DNA from: Zygnema cylindricum
Lineage: Eukaryota; Streptophyta; Zygnematophyceae; Zygnematales; Zygnemataceae
Assembly (NCBI GenBank): GCA_037447655.1
Contig: JBBHKE010002503.1
Span: forward strand, 107,710-171,709
Direction: 5' to 3'
DNA: 64,000 nt
Position numbers and translations under genes: made by a program. Under the pieces are notes generated by a model. That model did not search any database and had not been told where the DNA came from. It saw only the letters and a program-made list of their open reading frames with translations. Shown in pieces: positions 22,001-35,900 of this stretch (within the stretch, counting starts at the first letter, position 1; the number at the start of each line of letters is the position of its first letter).

Positions 22001-23178
22001 TACGAAGGGGAAGAAAAGAAAATGAAAAGGAAATGTTTGCATTAAAGAGTGTCATGAATTGCCGTATTTAGACAAGTAACTTGATTATAAAACTACCAAA
22101 GCTTGATTATCTAGTTCCTCTAGCCTTTTCTTGTTATCTCAAAGCTGTCATCTATGCAAAGTTCAGGTTTTTTTATTGTAAAATTTGAAAATTGTGTTTG
22201 TTTCTTGTGGTTACATTCGGTGGACGTTTACAGAAAACTGAGTATAGATTATTTTATTATCATTCACTGTATTATGGCGACTTTTAGGATCATTTAAGTG
22301 ATTGACATTTGTAGGAACATCGGAGGGTTGATAAAGAAATAAATCGATTGAGGGCAAAAGCAATCATTTCCCGACTCTTTTGGACAATACCGTCCCGTCA
22401 TTTAAGCCTAGGTTGACTTCTTGTTGGACTTCTAAAAATTTGTCGTGATCCTGTGAAAGACAGAGCATCATTTCTTCCCATTGTTTTGATCTTTTTTATT
22501 TTTTGTAACTGAAGGATTTGTTGTTTACTGTGATTCACTGACTGACAGAAATAAAAAATGTGTATCAGACTGTGAAACTTGCCCTTGAAGACGGATATGA
22601 CCTAAAACGAGTCTCGTCAGAACAGGTGAGACCTATGCTTCAACTTTTTGGTTTGATTTTTTTTTTCACTTTTGTTAAGTGTCTGAAAGAGATCGGAAAG
22701 AGATCTGAATGAGATATGAAAGAGAGCCAATCGATGTTCTCCTAGATGAGTTCCGAGATTCGGACAGACTGAAAATTTTCTTTTAACTTTCTCCCATTCA
22801 TAAAAAAATGGGTAGTTTTTGCAGCTACAAGTTTTTAAAAAGACTAAAAGGAAATGAAAAATTTCAGCTTCTTACCGAGCTTTGGTACTCATCATAATTG
22901 TACATATCACATACATACATAGTGGATTTTTAAAATTTGGCTCAGTTCTTACCACATAAGGGGATGGTAAGGTGATGGCCAATAAACGTTTTAGAGGGAA
23001 GTCGCCGTTTTCATTTCTGACCGTTTAACCTTTTTTTCAGATGATTTTCCCATTGTTAACTGTTTCTCATACTTTTTGAATACAGCAAAAGCAGGGACCT
23101 GCGACATCACAAGCTATAAAAATGATGCGAGAAAGCCAGTTTTTGGTGCTACTTACATTGCAGAAAGCATCGCATTAG
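16056..23178 (+). CDS. Unrecognised, possibly plastid-targeted protein, multi-exon
   Basis: Proposed exons: 16056-16857, 17059-17075 (17-bp microexon, uncertain), 17825-18022, 19932-20090, 20531-20605, 21588-21680, 22569-22625, 23086-23178 (stop TAG). All have GT-AG borders and the phases agree, giving ~497 residues. The N-terminus up to ~residue 110 is rich in Ser, His, Lys and poor in acidic residues, like a transit peptide; Met28 (16137, MSATWPTAIHVEG) is an alternative start. Residues ~130-250 are Ser/Asn/Glu-rich with a likely coiled coil (LQKKLLTLSQSLSQLSATLK). The C-terminal half is helical: T-V-F-E-V-F-S-P-L-I-K-P, L-A-M-E-D-F-V-M-A-C-M-E, V-D-G-M-K-R-G-I-L-P, and ends with R-E-S-Q-F-L-V-L-L-T-L-Q-K. 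I do not recognise the family. Introns hold four MITEs and a (GAGGGA)n array. Extra short exons near 20.79-20.88 kb cannot be excluded. Confidence 0.55.
17178..17346. repeat. (GAGGGA)n intronic microsatellite, 169 bp
   Basis: Imperfect hexamer array with two interspersed GGTAAAGGTAGAGG blocks ~85 bases apart, showing that larger segments of the array were themselves duplicated. Confidence 0.8.
17530..17674. mobile_element. MITE, left-truncated
   Basis: Core 'ataaattagtgttaataacact' and 'taagtggcccataatgagcca', right end 'aactctaatagctctgttcagtgta'. In an intron of the unknown plus-strand gene. Confidence 0.6.
18663..19078. mobile_element. MITE split by a second MITE
   Basis: Outer ends: TACGCTGCCCATCACCATTA at left and TAATAGCGATGGGCAGTGTA at right. 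The element is interrupted at 18,785-19,016 by another MITE; removing that insert restores the continuous core 'gtgttattaac … tttatgattttggc' seen at 21.3 kb. Confidence 0.65.
18785..19016. mobile_element. 232-bp MITE nested in another MITE
   Basis: Ends TACACCGTGAATCGCTAAAA and TAATAGCGATACACGGTGTA. Inside, ACACATGTCCGATTGTAGAT… and 'caagtgtgtacgga' form a second, subterminal inverted pair, so the whole element can fold into one hairpin. Confidence 0.7.
21223..21427. mobile_element. MITE, AGTGGCCCATAATGAGCC family
   Basis: Left 'tagaccgcccatcattacta', core 'ccacgtggctcattatgggccactta', right 'tagtaatagcaatgggcagc'. Reverse orientation relative to the copy at 17.5 kb. Intronic. Confidence 0.6.
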
Positions 23179-24862
23179 GCGCTTGAATATGATGATGTAC
23201 AAGGACAGGGTTACAAGGTTAAAGTCTTATCTCTTGTCGTGTACTTTTTCTTTCCTTGGTCTCTATTTTTTGTTAGATGGTTGCTGCGTAATTGGTTCTT
23301 GATTATTATTATTTGCTGTTAGCCTGCTTTTCTAAACACTGCTATGTTATTTAGCTCGTTTTTTTTTTTTTGTTTGGCCCAATTTTAAGCGGTTTTGTTG
23401 AAACCGGCTCGTTACCATCCGAGTGTCTTTGAAATGTGATTGGTCTTTGGAATTTCACTATTCCCTGTCTTCCAGTTTTTGCCTCTACAGGTTGTGAAGT
23501 CAACCCCTCTTTAGGGTAATTGTTCCTTTGTCATGCTGCCCTAAGGAGGCATTTTTATTTACTATTTTAGGAGAGATAATGTCAGTTTGGCTAACTGCGG
23601 TTTTGTTGGTAAAATCTGTTTAATTGGCTTTAGTATATCCAATCTTGCATTCTTGCAAAAAAGTGTCAGTTTCTGTAGAAAAACATGAAACAACCTAAAA
23701 AGATTTAAAGTCCTGGCATGGATACGGATTTCATATTGGAGCCAGGACTATATCAACCAGTTCTGGATGTCAATAAAGTTCTGACTCCCACATATTTACT
23801 GATGTGGGTATGGACCACGAGTCAGTGACACACGTGACACACATATCTGCATAGACGACATCTGATCTATCTGTTAACTTCACAGAAATCAATTTGTAAC
23901 GTGTTGTCAAAACACGTGAAATCTCAACAACATATTTTATTCAGTTCACATGACCCTATTGGAATACTTGTACTCTGTCAATGTGCCAGATGAAGAGAGT
24001 TTTTTAGTGGAATACGATCTCGTCTGCTTAATTCCAAGTTTGTTACATACATATTCTACGCCTTGATTAAGAAGATATTCTGAATAAAAAGTGATAATAT
24101 TTACAACAAGCATAGAAAAAGCATAAAATTATTACAAAAATACTTAAAATCGGGAACCACAGAGTGAAGCACAGATCGAGTGTGCACGAGCAATCGGAAA
24201 CACTAAATCAGGTCACATAGTAAAAACACTATATGGCTTTCCAGAAATAATGTACACCTAGTATGGAGATACCACAAATAGCATATCCAATTCTGTTCAC
24301 ACCGAACCACTCTGGTCAAACTGACAAAAACCCAGGAACACTATGCAAGGCAAATGACAATGGAATGAAATTTGGCACCAATGTTCTGAATAATAAAGTT
24401 TGAAGCTGAGACGTGAATCTAGGTGACATACACTACTTGTTTTATTTACTGGAAAAGGAAAAAAAAAAATCTTGCAATAACTGAAGGAGAATTCCGTCCA
24501 CTTAAAAAACGAAATTACGTGAGTGATGAATGGGAAAGCATACGATCATTGCAAGGTATCAAGCTTTTCTTAGTTTAAGAACCGCAAACAGAGATACAGA
24601 AACTACATTTTGGGGAAATGTTGTGAATGAACCACTCAGCAATAAACACTCCAAATCTAATGATGTAAACTTCAGGAAATGTCCATCAATTCAATGGAAT
24701 TTTCTGCTTTGAATTTGCGGGAAAAAAAATAAATATTATGAAATAGGACGTCAATCTGAAAGATTGAAGAAACCTGCTGGGCTTGAAATATCCACAAAAA
24801 TTGAATATACATACAGTAGGAAAAAAAAGAATTGAGGTAGTTATAAAAATAAATCCCATTTT
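23179..24862. other. Region between convergent genes
   Basis: Lies between the stop codon of the unknown plus-strand gene and that of the STELLO-like gene on the other strand; it must contain both 3' untranslated regions. No further gene, RNA or repeat recognised. Confidence 0.5.
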
Positions 24863-26251
24863 TTAGGGTAAGAGGCTCATATCTCCTCTTGCGAGGAGCT
24901 TTAAAGCTATTTCTTGAGATCGAGGGTCATTTAAGATGGTAGGACTGACACCAGAAAGTGAAGTGTACCGAGAAAACTCCTCCAAACCATCCACGTTTTT
25001 GTTTAAATATTTGATATCAGTTAGAGCTTTTGGATCAAAATTGAGAGGTGAGTCGAGGCAAAACAGAATAGTAGGTACAGCAATCTGCACAGAAAAAACA
25101 AAAACATGGTTCAGTATGATAAACTTCACAAAATGAAAACCGCGGCAAAAAAATCAATGTCCCCCGTGATATTTCCAGTTTAGACTACCAGGGATAAAGT
25201 GGTAACAAAATTATTCACATTATCCACCAACAAAATCCATAAAAAGATAAAGAATAAAACGTTTTTTCACAACATGCCCCCATGGAGAGCCCAAGCGTAC
25301 AGAAAAAACAAAAATGGCATCATCACTAATTATCAGCAATTCTAAAAATTAAAAAAAAAACAACAACATTTGGTTGCATAAAAACTCACGTTTGAAGTCA
25401 CATTGGCTTCACTGAAACTGGGCACAACATCGGCGATCGCTCCAGTATAAGATTTTGGAATATAAAACGCATCAGGAGGGGCTTTAATCAGCATAGAAAC
25501 GCGTGGTTTAATAGAATCCTTGTACTGTTCGACGTATTTTGGAACAATATTTTTTAATGCAATCAATGTCCGTTTTTGATGCTCGGGCAATTGTCCCCAT
25601 ATTCCAGAATCTTCAGTCGCAGGAAAAGCTCCAAAAGGTTCCTCCTGCCAGCCTGCGTGTGATAGACTGTTGAACCATATTTTTCCCTGAAAAGAGAAAA
25701 ATGCATTTAGTTTCCTATAACCGCACTTATTTAAATGGTCCATATAACTTTCAGGAAAACACGCTCCAAGTGAAGGAAACAAAGACCACAGAGACAGGAA
25801 GGCATCTAACCTAGGAGTAAAATGAACAAAAAATGGTCTTTGCGAGAAGATTCTGGATTTGATGATTCCCTTCAGTAAAAATAGGTGTTTTAAAGTGAAT
25901 TGCTCCATCAGCTGGGCATGTTCTCCTAAAGTTCCATCGATTTTTTACACCGAGGAAACAAATTTGGAATGGAGGTGACATACAGTCTTTAGTGACAGTG
26001 AGAAATTCTGTTTTGGTTAAAATGTTCCAAGAAAAGAAAAAATCGTAGGGTTCCTAATCTTTCTGTAGAAAACTTACGCTGATTTCAGGGTTAAAAGAAT
26101 GAAATATGTCTCTTCTTTCAATCTTCCTTCACCGTAAAATCATCCCAAAAAAAATAAAAATACACTGTGCTCTAAACTTAATAACAGATCATTTTCTAAC
26201 CAAGCAAGGAAAGGTCGAGAATTCAAAGAAGTCCTTGAAAACAATGAAGTG

Positions 26252-26433
26252 TACGCTGTTAATCACTCTAAATTCGAGTGTGTTATTTTGACCAAAATCA
26301 TGAATTATGTTAATAACATTATTTAGTTAAGTGGCCCTTAATGTGCCACGTTGCGAAATATAATTTAATGTAATTAATCCTAATAAAGTGATAATGCTAA
26401 TGCTAATAATTCACTAACTCTAATAGTCATGTA
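26252..26433. mobile_element. MITE inserted exactly at a 5' splice site
   Basis: Left TACGCTGTTAATCACTCTAA, core 'ttagttaagtggcccttaatgtgccacg', right 'aactctaatagtcatgta'. Its terminal TA supplies the T of the GT and the following A of the donor AAG|GTAC of STELLO exon 5 (minus strand). Confidence 0.6.
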
Positions 26434-27718
26434 CCTTATCGGATCCCAGCAACTTGCAATAGTCCAGAAGAAGAGTATCAGTAGTCCAGAGAAACCCTTC
26501 AGCCAAAGGGTGCATATTCATTATTCGAGGCAAAACTGAGTATGCAAATAGATTCTGACTTTCATTTCCATCAAGGGTCGCCAAATGGGGAATCTGCAAA
26601 AACATGGCCATGACTTTTCCTTTTGAGAAACGCTGAAAACTCGGGGCAGATAAACCTTCTGGATACCTCTGGACCAAGGCACCAGTTAGAGAGGAAAAAA
26701 AAAAAACAAAAAACATGAACTTTCTTCACTTTTTCAACAACATAATCAATCATCAATGATATGTGCTATCAATGGCTTTGAAATCCTTAGTTTTGGATTG
26801 AGCGCAGTAACAAAATCATTAGAACAACATTCATTCTCAATTTCAAAATATTGGAGATGAGCCTCATCCAGTTTGCATATTAAGTCCAGACCTCTGAAGG
26901 ATAACTACTTTCAAAACACCAACACAGTGACATCAACAGTTAAACACACATAACCCAATGGTAAATAAACTAATAAACATTTGAATTTGAGAATACATAG
27001 AAAATCAATATCCAATGACAATCTCTGAAGGTCAGAAGAGAAGACACAACGGACTTCAGTTGCTTACAAAAATCATTGTTGAAAACCACATCATCGCTGA
27101 TGCATGAGTGCATTTGCAGTCTTGATGTGCAAAGAAGGACGTGCAATCCCAAACCTAGTATGTATGTGAAATTCGCAAAATGAGAAACAAACCTACCCGG
27201 TAACAAATCATTAGGCAATATCAACCACAAAACGAGAAGTTCTAGAAAGGTGCACAGGATAGGACTTAAGCCTACCGAATACACTCCAAGAGATTCATTT
27301 CCGTCCTTTGCAGCGACAACAACATTGGCAAATGACCTGCTGTAGATCGACTTGAAAAATTCAACAGCTCCAAAACTTGTTGTAGTTTGCTCTTGAGTCT
27401 GGTGCAATATGAGCACCACATTTCGAAAAAATGACTGCAATTCACCAACATGTTGAATAGCAGCCAAATGTGGAGTTTCTGTAACATTTGATCCTTGTAT
27501 CTGCAAAAGCACCACAGTCTAATAATCAGAAACCCACAAATAGGCGTGGGGGTTCAAAAAGTGAAGGGAAGGAGGTAAAAGAAGAAGAGAAAGAGAAATA
27601 GACAGGAGAAAAGGAAAGATGAACATAGGAAAAATGAAATCGAGGAGGAGAGAGAAAAAGACAGACAACACACAACACGCAACATACAACACGCAACACA
27701 ATACGCAATACACAAACA

Positions 27719-27990
<272 letters not shown>

Positions 27991-28494
27991 TCGTGTGTGT
28001 GTGTGATGCATATATAAATGTGTGTGAATGTCCAGATGCAACTGCGAGTAATAACCATATATCCTCGCATCCAGACATCTGCTTATGTTTAGCATCCTGA
28101 TCTTCTCAAACGCAAATCAGATTCAGTACCTTGGTTTCAAGGAACGTCGATGTTAAACTTTTTGGTGTCACCTCAATCTCTTTTAATTCCGGAATATTCT
28201 TGCCAGCTGATGCAGGGTCTATAGGGGAGGGAGGTATGAAGCCAACGGAAACGAGATCCATGAGCCAAGCTGCTGTTAATTCAACATCTGCATAAAGAAA
28301 AAACTTACCATTTCCATGAAACGCTCGGTAAAACACGAACCATTTTTAGAGTTAAGAAATATAAACCGTGGACTTTATTGAAGGGTTATCAAATCTAGTT
28401 TAGGTTTTAGAGACGTGGACAATTTAACCGCTTACTAGCATTAAGAAAAAACCAATTAGTACTATCAACGATTAATTTTCAGGGGCCAGAAGGA

Positions 28495-28527
28495 ATAGTT
28501 AACACTAATGGTGATTCACAGTATACC
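28495..28527. mobile_element. MITE right-end remnant
   Basis: 'agttaacactaatggtgattcacagtata' is the terminus of the TACACYG MITE family; the matching left end was not located. Intron of the STELLO-like gene. Confidence 0.4.
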
Positions 28528-29702
28528 ATTAGCAATTTCTAAATGCACCAAAAGCTCGGGAGTAGAAACCACGATTAGGCTGACTGTTAGTGTGGGGCTT
28601 CATCAGCCAGCTTACATATACGCTGGAATTTCTAATCCTCACGAATATTGCTACGATTGCTGACAACAAATGCATTCCATCCTGACATCTCTTTTGGACT
28701 AAAGATTTGATTAATTCACGTAAAGCAAATAAATTGTTTCGTGAAAAACAGTGTGGATCGCACAAATGGAAGGTTCGGTACAAACCCACTGATGTTGGCC
28801 AATCAATCATCGTGTTTTACAATGATTGGTTTTAGGCTGGGCCCAGAAAGAGTGAAATACAATAGACATGATCCATGTCATATCAACCATAATGACAAAC
28901 TTCTGATAATCTCAGAGAATTCCAAATTGGAAATAGCTGGTAAATGACAAGAGTTTGACCTTGAGATTGCCAAAATCCTTGATCAGCCATGGCTGAGCTC
29001 AGGTGTAAGATACGGTCAAACAAATGGGGCTCGTCAGATTTCCACTCCAGAAGAAAGTCGACGAAACGTCGCGACTCAAAGTAAAGGGCCTTTTCTGAAA
29101 TAAAGTCTTCGAAGTAATCATGGACATTACGGTCCTGGCAAAGCATCACCATTGTTACCAATCAGCCTTCGTCACTTGTCTTTGATTCAAATAGTCAAAG
29201 CTTCCATAATTCTTCCTGCAATTTCTTGTGTTTGTCGAAACATCAGGTGTCACAAGGTCATCTCAAGCAAAGCATCTAACACCTTAAGAAAAAGAGATAG
29301 TGTCATGCTCTACAGTGCCAAAAATTACGAGGTCCCCTATATGTAATTTGGTGAGTGAACATACCTTATTTATGCCGTGGGATTGCTTATATTTCACCTA
29401 AAACTTTTCACCCACTATAATAATAACCCAATTGCAATTTTTGAAGCAGAAGTATTTACACTTATGGATACCAATCACTTTATGAACACTTAATGAACAC
29501 TTCATAACACGTCATGAAAACTCTTTATGACTCCCAATCAGACTCTAAGAGCATCCAGCATACCTGTCGAACGGAAGGCTTAAAGAAAGCAAGCACGCCA
29601 CCAATGTCATGAAGAACACGCTGTACCCAATAGCCCCTCCATATATCGCAAACTCGGAATGTTGTAGTGACTGGAACAAGCAAACCCCACATTGCATCTC
29701 TG

Positions 29703-29838
<136 letters not shown>

Positions 29839-29844
29839 AATGAG

Positions 29845-30862
29845 ACGGAAGCATAAGAGATGTCCAAGCAAGACGGTGCATGAAGGACTTGGCGAAGTGC
29901 CATTAAAATCCAAATTCTATGAACTTAGCTCTTTTACCCGAGACTTTATAGCATCAGGGGCAAGCGAATCCTCACAAAAACATTTTAATTCCATTCGATA
30001 GATCAAAGAATATACACTGTACGAGATCAATTTCACACTCTACGTACTTCAAGTTCGTTCAGTATGGAATACATACTTTTCTGGTCAAAATACCAACTGC
30101 AGCGCGATGCAATTTACCAGCCAAATTCTTCATTGGTTCACAAGTCCAAGGAATATTATCAGTTTAAATTTTTTGTGAAATGCAGACCCTTTCTCCAAAC
30201 CAAAAGGACTGCATAGCAATGCCCGGAAATCTGTAAATTGTGTGACATATCATAATGCCAAGTTGGCGCGGGTTTTTCTAGTACACGAGCAGTACAAAGT
30301 ACAAAGTAACCGTAACTGCGTAACTTTAGAGGATTATTGATTTAGTTCTATATTTCGATTTTGTTCAAGGCATAAAGGTACGGAAACTCTATATGTACCT
30401 GTAATGTAGCTGTTACGCGTATTTTACAAGAGGAAAATCCCTTAATCCCTATGTCACACGTATGATACGGTTTCACCAAATACAGAGTTTCTACACATTT
30501 TTGGCTTTTTGCACCTTTGAAGGGCACAACTTTCAAGCATTGCCTTCCATTGGAGGATTTATACGTTTTCTCATGGTTAAATGGTTTCTCGTGGTTAAAT
30601 GGTTTCTAAACCCATTTGTGGTGTGTACTTTTGCATTCTAAATAATGAGTCAGTACGACATGTACGACATCTTCTGTCCTACCATACTGCAAACCGTGAC
30701 TTGTTTGTAACCTAAAGCAGGATAGCATAGCAAACCGTTTTAAATTTTCAGCGAAGAGTAAAAGACAATGTGTACAGTATTGTACGCACTACAGAATAAT
30801 GTACACTTGTACAGTAACTGACCATACTGTACAGTATTGTACGCACTACACATAATGTACAG
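29845..30862. other. No gene seen; where the missing STELLO exons would be expected
   Basis: I looked on the minus strand for the upstream STELLO exon (phase 2 end) and found none. Contains a direct repeat around 'tgtacagtattgtacgcactacaca' at 30,772 and 30,830. Confidence 0.4.
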
Positions 30863-31413
30863 TACACCGTCAATCGCTATTAGAGTAAAGGAATAAATAG
30901 CGTAAAAAAGGAATAGTGTTATTAACACTAATCGGAAATTATCTTTTTTTGAAAAAAAATATATTTACTAATTAATCCCTTACTGTAATTTGGGTTGTCC
31001 TGAATAATAAATACCCGCCCTTTCGATGTCTACAGTAATATGTGTATTAGTACAAAATTTGACAATTCGTACGCCGTCGCGCTGTTCACACGGTCGACGG
31101 AAGAACATATGAGAACGTGATTTTTGTCGACGAGTTTGCATTTCTTTCTTCCAGTGCACATTCACATGTGTGCGCAATAATGTTAAGTGTCTTTTTATGC
31201 CTTTGTAATTCAAAAAGTACCATTTCGTACGGAAATATCTTGTCCTTACGCCACACTATTTCCATCGCAGTGTACTTCCATTATTAACGCTATTTGAAAA
31301 AAAAACCCTAATTAGAATAATGGAAAAAACAGAATAGTGGATTGTATTTCGGGTTTTTTTTTTTAAAGGGCACCGAATTGGCGTTATATACTCTAATAGC
31401 GATTGACAGTGTA
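30863..31413. mobile_element. MITE, 551 bp, complete
   Basis: Ends TACACCGTCAATCGCTATTA and TAATAGCGATTGACAGTGTA with TA at both borders. Same length class and internal layout ('gtattagtacaaaatttgacaa', 'aacgctatttg') as the ~500-bp elements at 6.4 and 7.5 kb, more diverged. Confidence 0.7.
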
Positions 31414-31682
31414 CCATATTGACGAATAAAAATCTGGATTACACGCGTCAAACGTTTTCGAATTTTTTTTTGCATTGGGAGAGAACACGAAAAAAAAGTT
31501 GTATGTCCGTATGCAAACAATTCGTTTGTTTGGTTGTACGTAATTTCTCTCCAACAAATGTTACGCGAGATTATAGCGGTGTAGTGACCTTTTCCCAAAA
31601 AAAGAAGTCCAAGAAAGAGCTCGTTGGCGTCAACAAATGTCCGCAGTATGTCGGAGCATTGTTCTGAAGTAGGCGTTTTTTG

Positions 31683-32119
31683 CATAGTTCAAAAATAGGC
31701 GTTTTTTCGTAGGCCTTAAACAGGCGGCCTCTAGCGTAAGTGTTGTTACGAGCTTTCCATGTGATCTTCTTATATGACTACTTTCATCAACAACCGTCCG
31801 ATCGTTCGAATTTGACGATAGTGCTATCGTAAGTTGTGTTATGGGCTTTCCATATGATCTTCTTAGATCGATACTTTGATCAGCGACCGTCCGATCGTCC
31901 ACATCTAACGATATAAATAAAAAGTACCTCAAAACTCACAGAAAAATAGTTTTTTGTCCAAATATTTTTCAAAATTTAGACATGACATTTAATTCTCTGT
32001 CGATCGATGTGGAGCTCAATCTTGTTACTATATTATTTCATTTTGCATGCAATACGATATGGGTCTTAAGGTAGTATTGTAAAAATTACGTACAATAGGC
32101 AAATTGTATGGGCGACTTT
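31683..32119. mobile_element. CCATAGTT-family element, cut by the copia insertion
   Basis: Left end 'catagttcaaaaataggcg', two internal copies of the GTAAGTTGTGTTATGGGCTT block, then 'caatacgatatgggtcttaa' and 'attgtatgggcgacttt'. It resumes after the retroelement at 37,798 with 'cacctactttaaaact'. Confidence 0.65.
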
Positions 32120-32821
32120 TGTTGTTCTACAACCACCGGTGTAGGTGGAGGAGCAGCAGTAGTAGTAGAATTAGACATGATACACTCTCAGAAGCTATCA
32201 AGAATCCTTCCAAACAGTTGTTCTTAAGTGCTCACCAATTCTTATACAAGCATCCAAACCTCACAAAACTCTATCAGAATATAGAGTAGTATAAACACTG
32301 ATAACTCCTAAAGTTTCAGCACAATTGACCCGACAACACTCAAGATATAATACTCAGAAGTTTCCCAAAAACTGTCTGCAGTTTTACTACTTGGAAGTCT
32401 GGATACATAATATGTTCGGAGTCCTAAGTCTTATACTTGTGTTGAACTAGCAACACCAGTGTACTTGAGAGGTACGTCAAACCACCAAGCTACCACTAAC
32501 CTGTCAAGCTACCACTGAGCTATCACTAAACTACCACTGAGTTACCCACTAAGTTACCTTTGAGTTACCCACTAAGTTGCTCTATCTTGTACAGAATCAC
32601 ATTAAGAATATTAGACGCTACCTTGTCCGTACGGACCATATCAAATATAATCGTGGTTGCGTTAACCTGTTTGGGTTGCAGCCTCGCTGTTGCTCTGCTC
32701 TGCTGCTGCGCTGCTCTGTCTGTATAACAGCTGCGCTGCTCTGACTGTATAGCAGTTGCGCTGCTTTGTCTGTATAGCAGTTGCGTTGCCCTGAGACTAA
32801 AAGCTTTCCAAAAAGACAACA
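32120..32821 (-). repeat. 3' LTR, 702 bp
   Basis: Begins TGTTGTTCTAC and ends GACAACA in plus orientation (TG…CA). Holds ~3 copies of a 27-bp GC-richer unit with TGTCTGTATAGCAG and a CTACCACTGAGCTATCACTA-type tandem. Confidence 0.9.
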
Positions 32822-32981
32822 GTCCCCTAAAGCTTTAGACTCAGTATACTGGCGCAGCTGCGGTGATAAACTAGCGCAGCATCGCACCATAGCAATAAAA
32901 CAATTAGCAAGTCACCCAGTCCTACTACATCTCAATGGTGGATTTATCGCAGAGTGGCGGTATAGCAGTACATCAATTCAA

Positions 32982-35900
32982 TTATTCACTTAATCCCACT
33001 GCGTCCCTAGAATACTTCAGCTTAAGAGCAGGAAGAGCTTTAGTGAGCATATGAGCAATCATTTTTGCATGTGCCAAATAACATAATTTAATCACTCTAG
33101 AGAACACATTTTCTCTTACAAAGTGTAATCGTACAACCATGTGCTTGCTTTTGAAGTGATGACTCGGGTTAGAAGCAATGGCAATGGTTGTCTGGCTATC
33201 ACACCAGATCACCTATGGACCAACTTGCATGTATCGTAGTTCTTGTAATATGGATTTTACCCATAATGGTTCTTTGAAGGCCGAGCTTGCTGCCATATAT
33301 TCTAACTCCATTGTCGACTGTGCTGTAACCTTTTGAAGTTTGCTGCTCCTGCAGCAAGCACCCTTCCTAATTTGTAGAACGAATCCCGTGGTGGATTTCC
33401 GGCTTGGCATGTCGCCATAGCTTGCATCACTCCATGTTTGCAGTTTGACTTCTCCTCCGTCTATAGTGAGTTTGAGATCTTTAGGTCCTGCCAAATATCT
33501 TAAGACTCTCCATGCTGCATCAAGATCAGATTTTCTCGGATTTTCTAGACTCCTGCTGAGTACCCCGACTGCTGCAGCAATATCAGGACGGGTACAGTTC
33601 ATGAAATATATTAAGCTTCCCACTATCTGTCTATAAGGTATTATTGTCATAGGATCATTCTCCCCTGACTCCAAATACTCGCTAACAATGACACCTGGTT
33701 CTGTCTCTTCTCCCTCTAACTTCTGCCGAAACTCCATTGGAGTTAAACATCCTTTTGCCCCTCGCATTCCGTACTCATCAAACATGTTTCCAATAGCCTC
33801 TTTTTGAGTCAATTTTATTATTTTCTTATTTCTGTCCTTCTCTACCCGGATACCCAAAATATATTTTGCCTCACTGAGGTCTTTCATCTCGAACCGTGAG
33901 TTTAGAGCAGTTTTGATTTTGTTGATTTCAACCATTGATTTGCTAATTAATAGCAAATCATCTACATATACTGCTATATACACTATCCCATTTTCACCCT
34001 TTAGAACGTAGAGAGAGTGATCAGAACTTATCCTTTGAAATCTTAGACTAGTCAAGAATTCATCAAGCTTTAGATTCCACTGTCTGGGGGGCTGTTTTAA
34101 GCCGTACAAAGATTTTAGCAACTTGCATACTAAGTGCTCTTTTCCTGGTTCCACATACTTTTCAGGCTGCTGCATGTAAATGGTCTCTTCTAGTTCTCCA
34201 TGAAAAAAGGTCGTCTTTACATCTATTTGATGTATTTCCATATCTTCTATAGCAGCTAGAGACAGCAAAATCCTAAATGTCGCAAACATTACAACCGGAG
34301 AAAATGTTACTTCAAAATCGATTCCTTCCTTTTGATTGTAGCCCTTTGCCACAAGTCTAGCCTTATAATGTTCAATGGTGTTATCGGGATTTAACTTCAC
34401 CTTGAAAACCCATTTGCTGCCGATCGCTTCTCGGTCTGGAGGGAGGTCCACAAGCTTCCATGTTTGACCCTCCATGATGGACTTCATTTCGTCGTTTGTT
34501 GCCTCGATCCAGTGATTCCGTTTTGGTGATGAAAAGGCCTCCTGAATGGTCAAAGGCTCCCATGAGGCTGCGGAGTAGGCAAAGTGAGAGCTTGCTTATA
34601 GGCGGCTGCTTGATCTTCTACCCCTCAGAAATTTTGAGGCTGAGATCGTCTGATACCGTGCATTGCGCTGATTGCGCTGGTTGCGATCTATGTGTACTAA
34701 CCGCTGTTTGTCCGTCTGGACCCGAAGTTGTTGAGGAACTTGGAGAGAGGCTGACTCCGGAGTCACCACCGGAGTTTGTGGAATCTGCAGGACGATTTCC
34801 TACATGCAATCTAAAATGACATATTCCTGTACCTTTTGTTGCTTTTGCTGCTCTGTCATTTGAAAAAAATCTATGGAGTCTAGTTCACCTTCAACAATGA
34901 TGTTCCTTGCGACAACTATTTTTTGCCTCTCAAACACAAAGACTCTATAACCTTTTGAGTGATCATCATATCCTAAGAGAATACCCGGTAATCCCTTCGG
35001 GTCCATTTTCCATCTATCTGTAGACGTATCCAATATAAAGCATTGACAACCAAAGACCTTGAAATGGCTAACATTTGGTTTGCTACCTGTCCAGATCTCG
35101 TAAGGAGTAGTTTCTACCGATCTTGATACTATCCTATTTTTAATATAAACTGCACAATTTAGAGCCTCAGCCCCTAATTTCGGATCCACATTTTTATCTG
35201 CGATCATCGACCTAGAGCTCTCTGTGAGAGTTCTATTCAATCTTTCCGACACCCCATTTTTTTCCGGTGAATATGGAACAATCAATAGATGACTAATACC
35301 TTCCTCGATTAAAAAGGTTTCAAATTATTTCGATGTATATTCACCACCATTGTCCGATCTGAGCTGAAAAATAGGTGAATTATAAAGTTTTTCAGCCCAT
35401 ACCATATATTGTTTGAAGTGACCAAACACTTAACTCTTCTCCTTCATGAAGTAAACTTTTGTAAACTTGGAGAAATCATCTGTGAAGGTGACCATATATT
35501 TCATCCCCCCAGCAGATGGAACCTTCGCCGGACCAAAGACATCCGAATGAATTTGTTGTAAAAGTTTCGTTGACCGATGCTCAGACTCTTTAGGAAATGG
35601 CAATCTGTGGATCTTGCCTAAAGCGCAACCATCACAAGTTTTGACCGGCTCATCTGTGATTGACACACCCTCTATTTTTCCAGCAATGACCATTTTCCTC
35701 AAACTATCATAGTTTACATGGCCTAATCTTTTATGCCACAAATCATCTGAGTGCAAAACATCAGAGTATAGAACATCATTCTCCATGGTATTAGCCATAA
35801 CCATGCAAAACATCTTGCTACTGTCTCTAGTACATGTAACCGCAACCTTGCCATTTTTGCTAACAACCTGCCAACCATTTTTCAAATTAACCTCAAAGCC

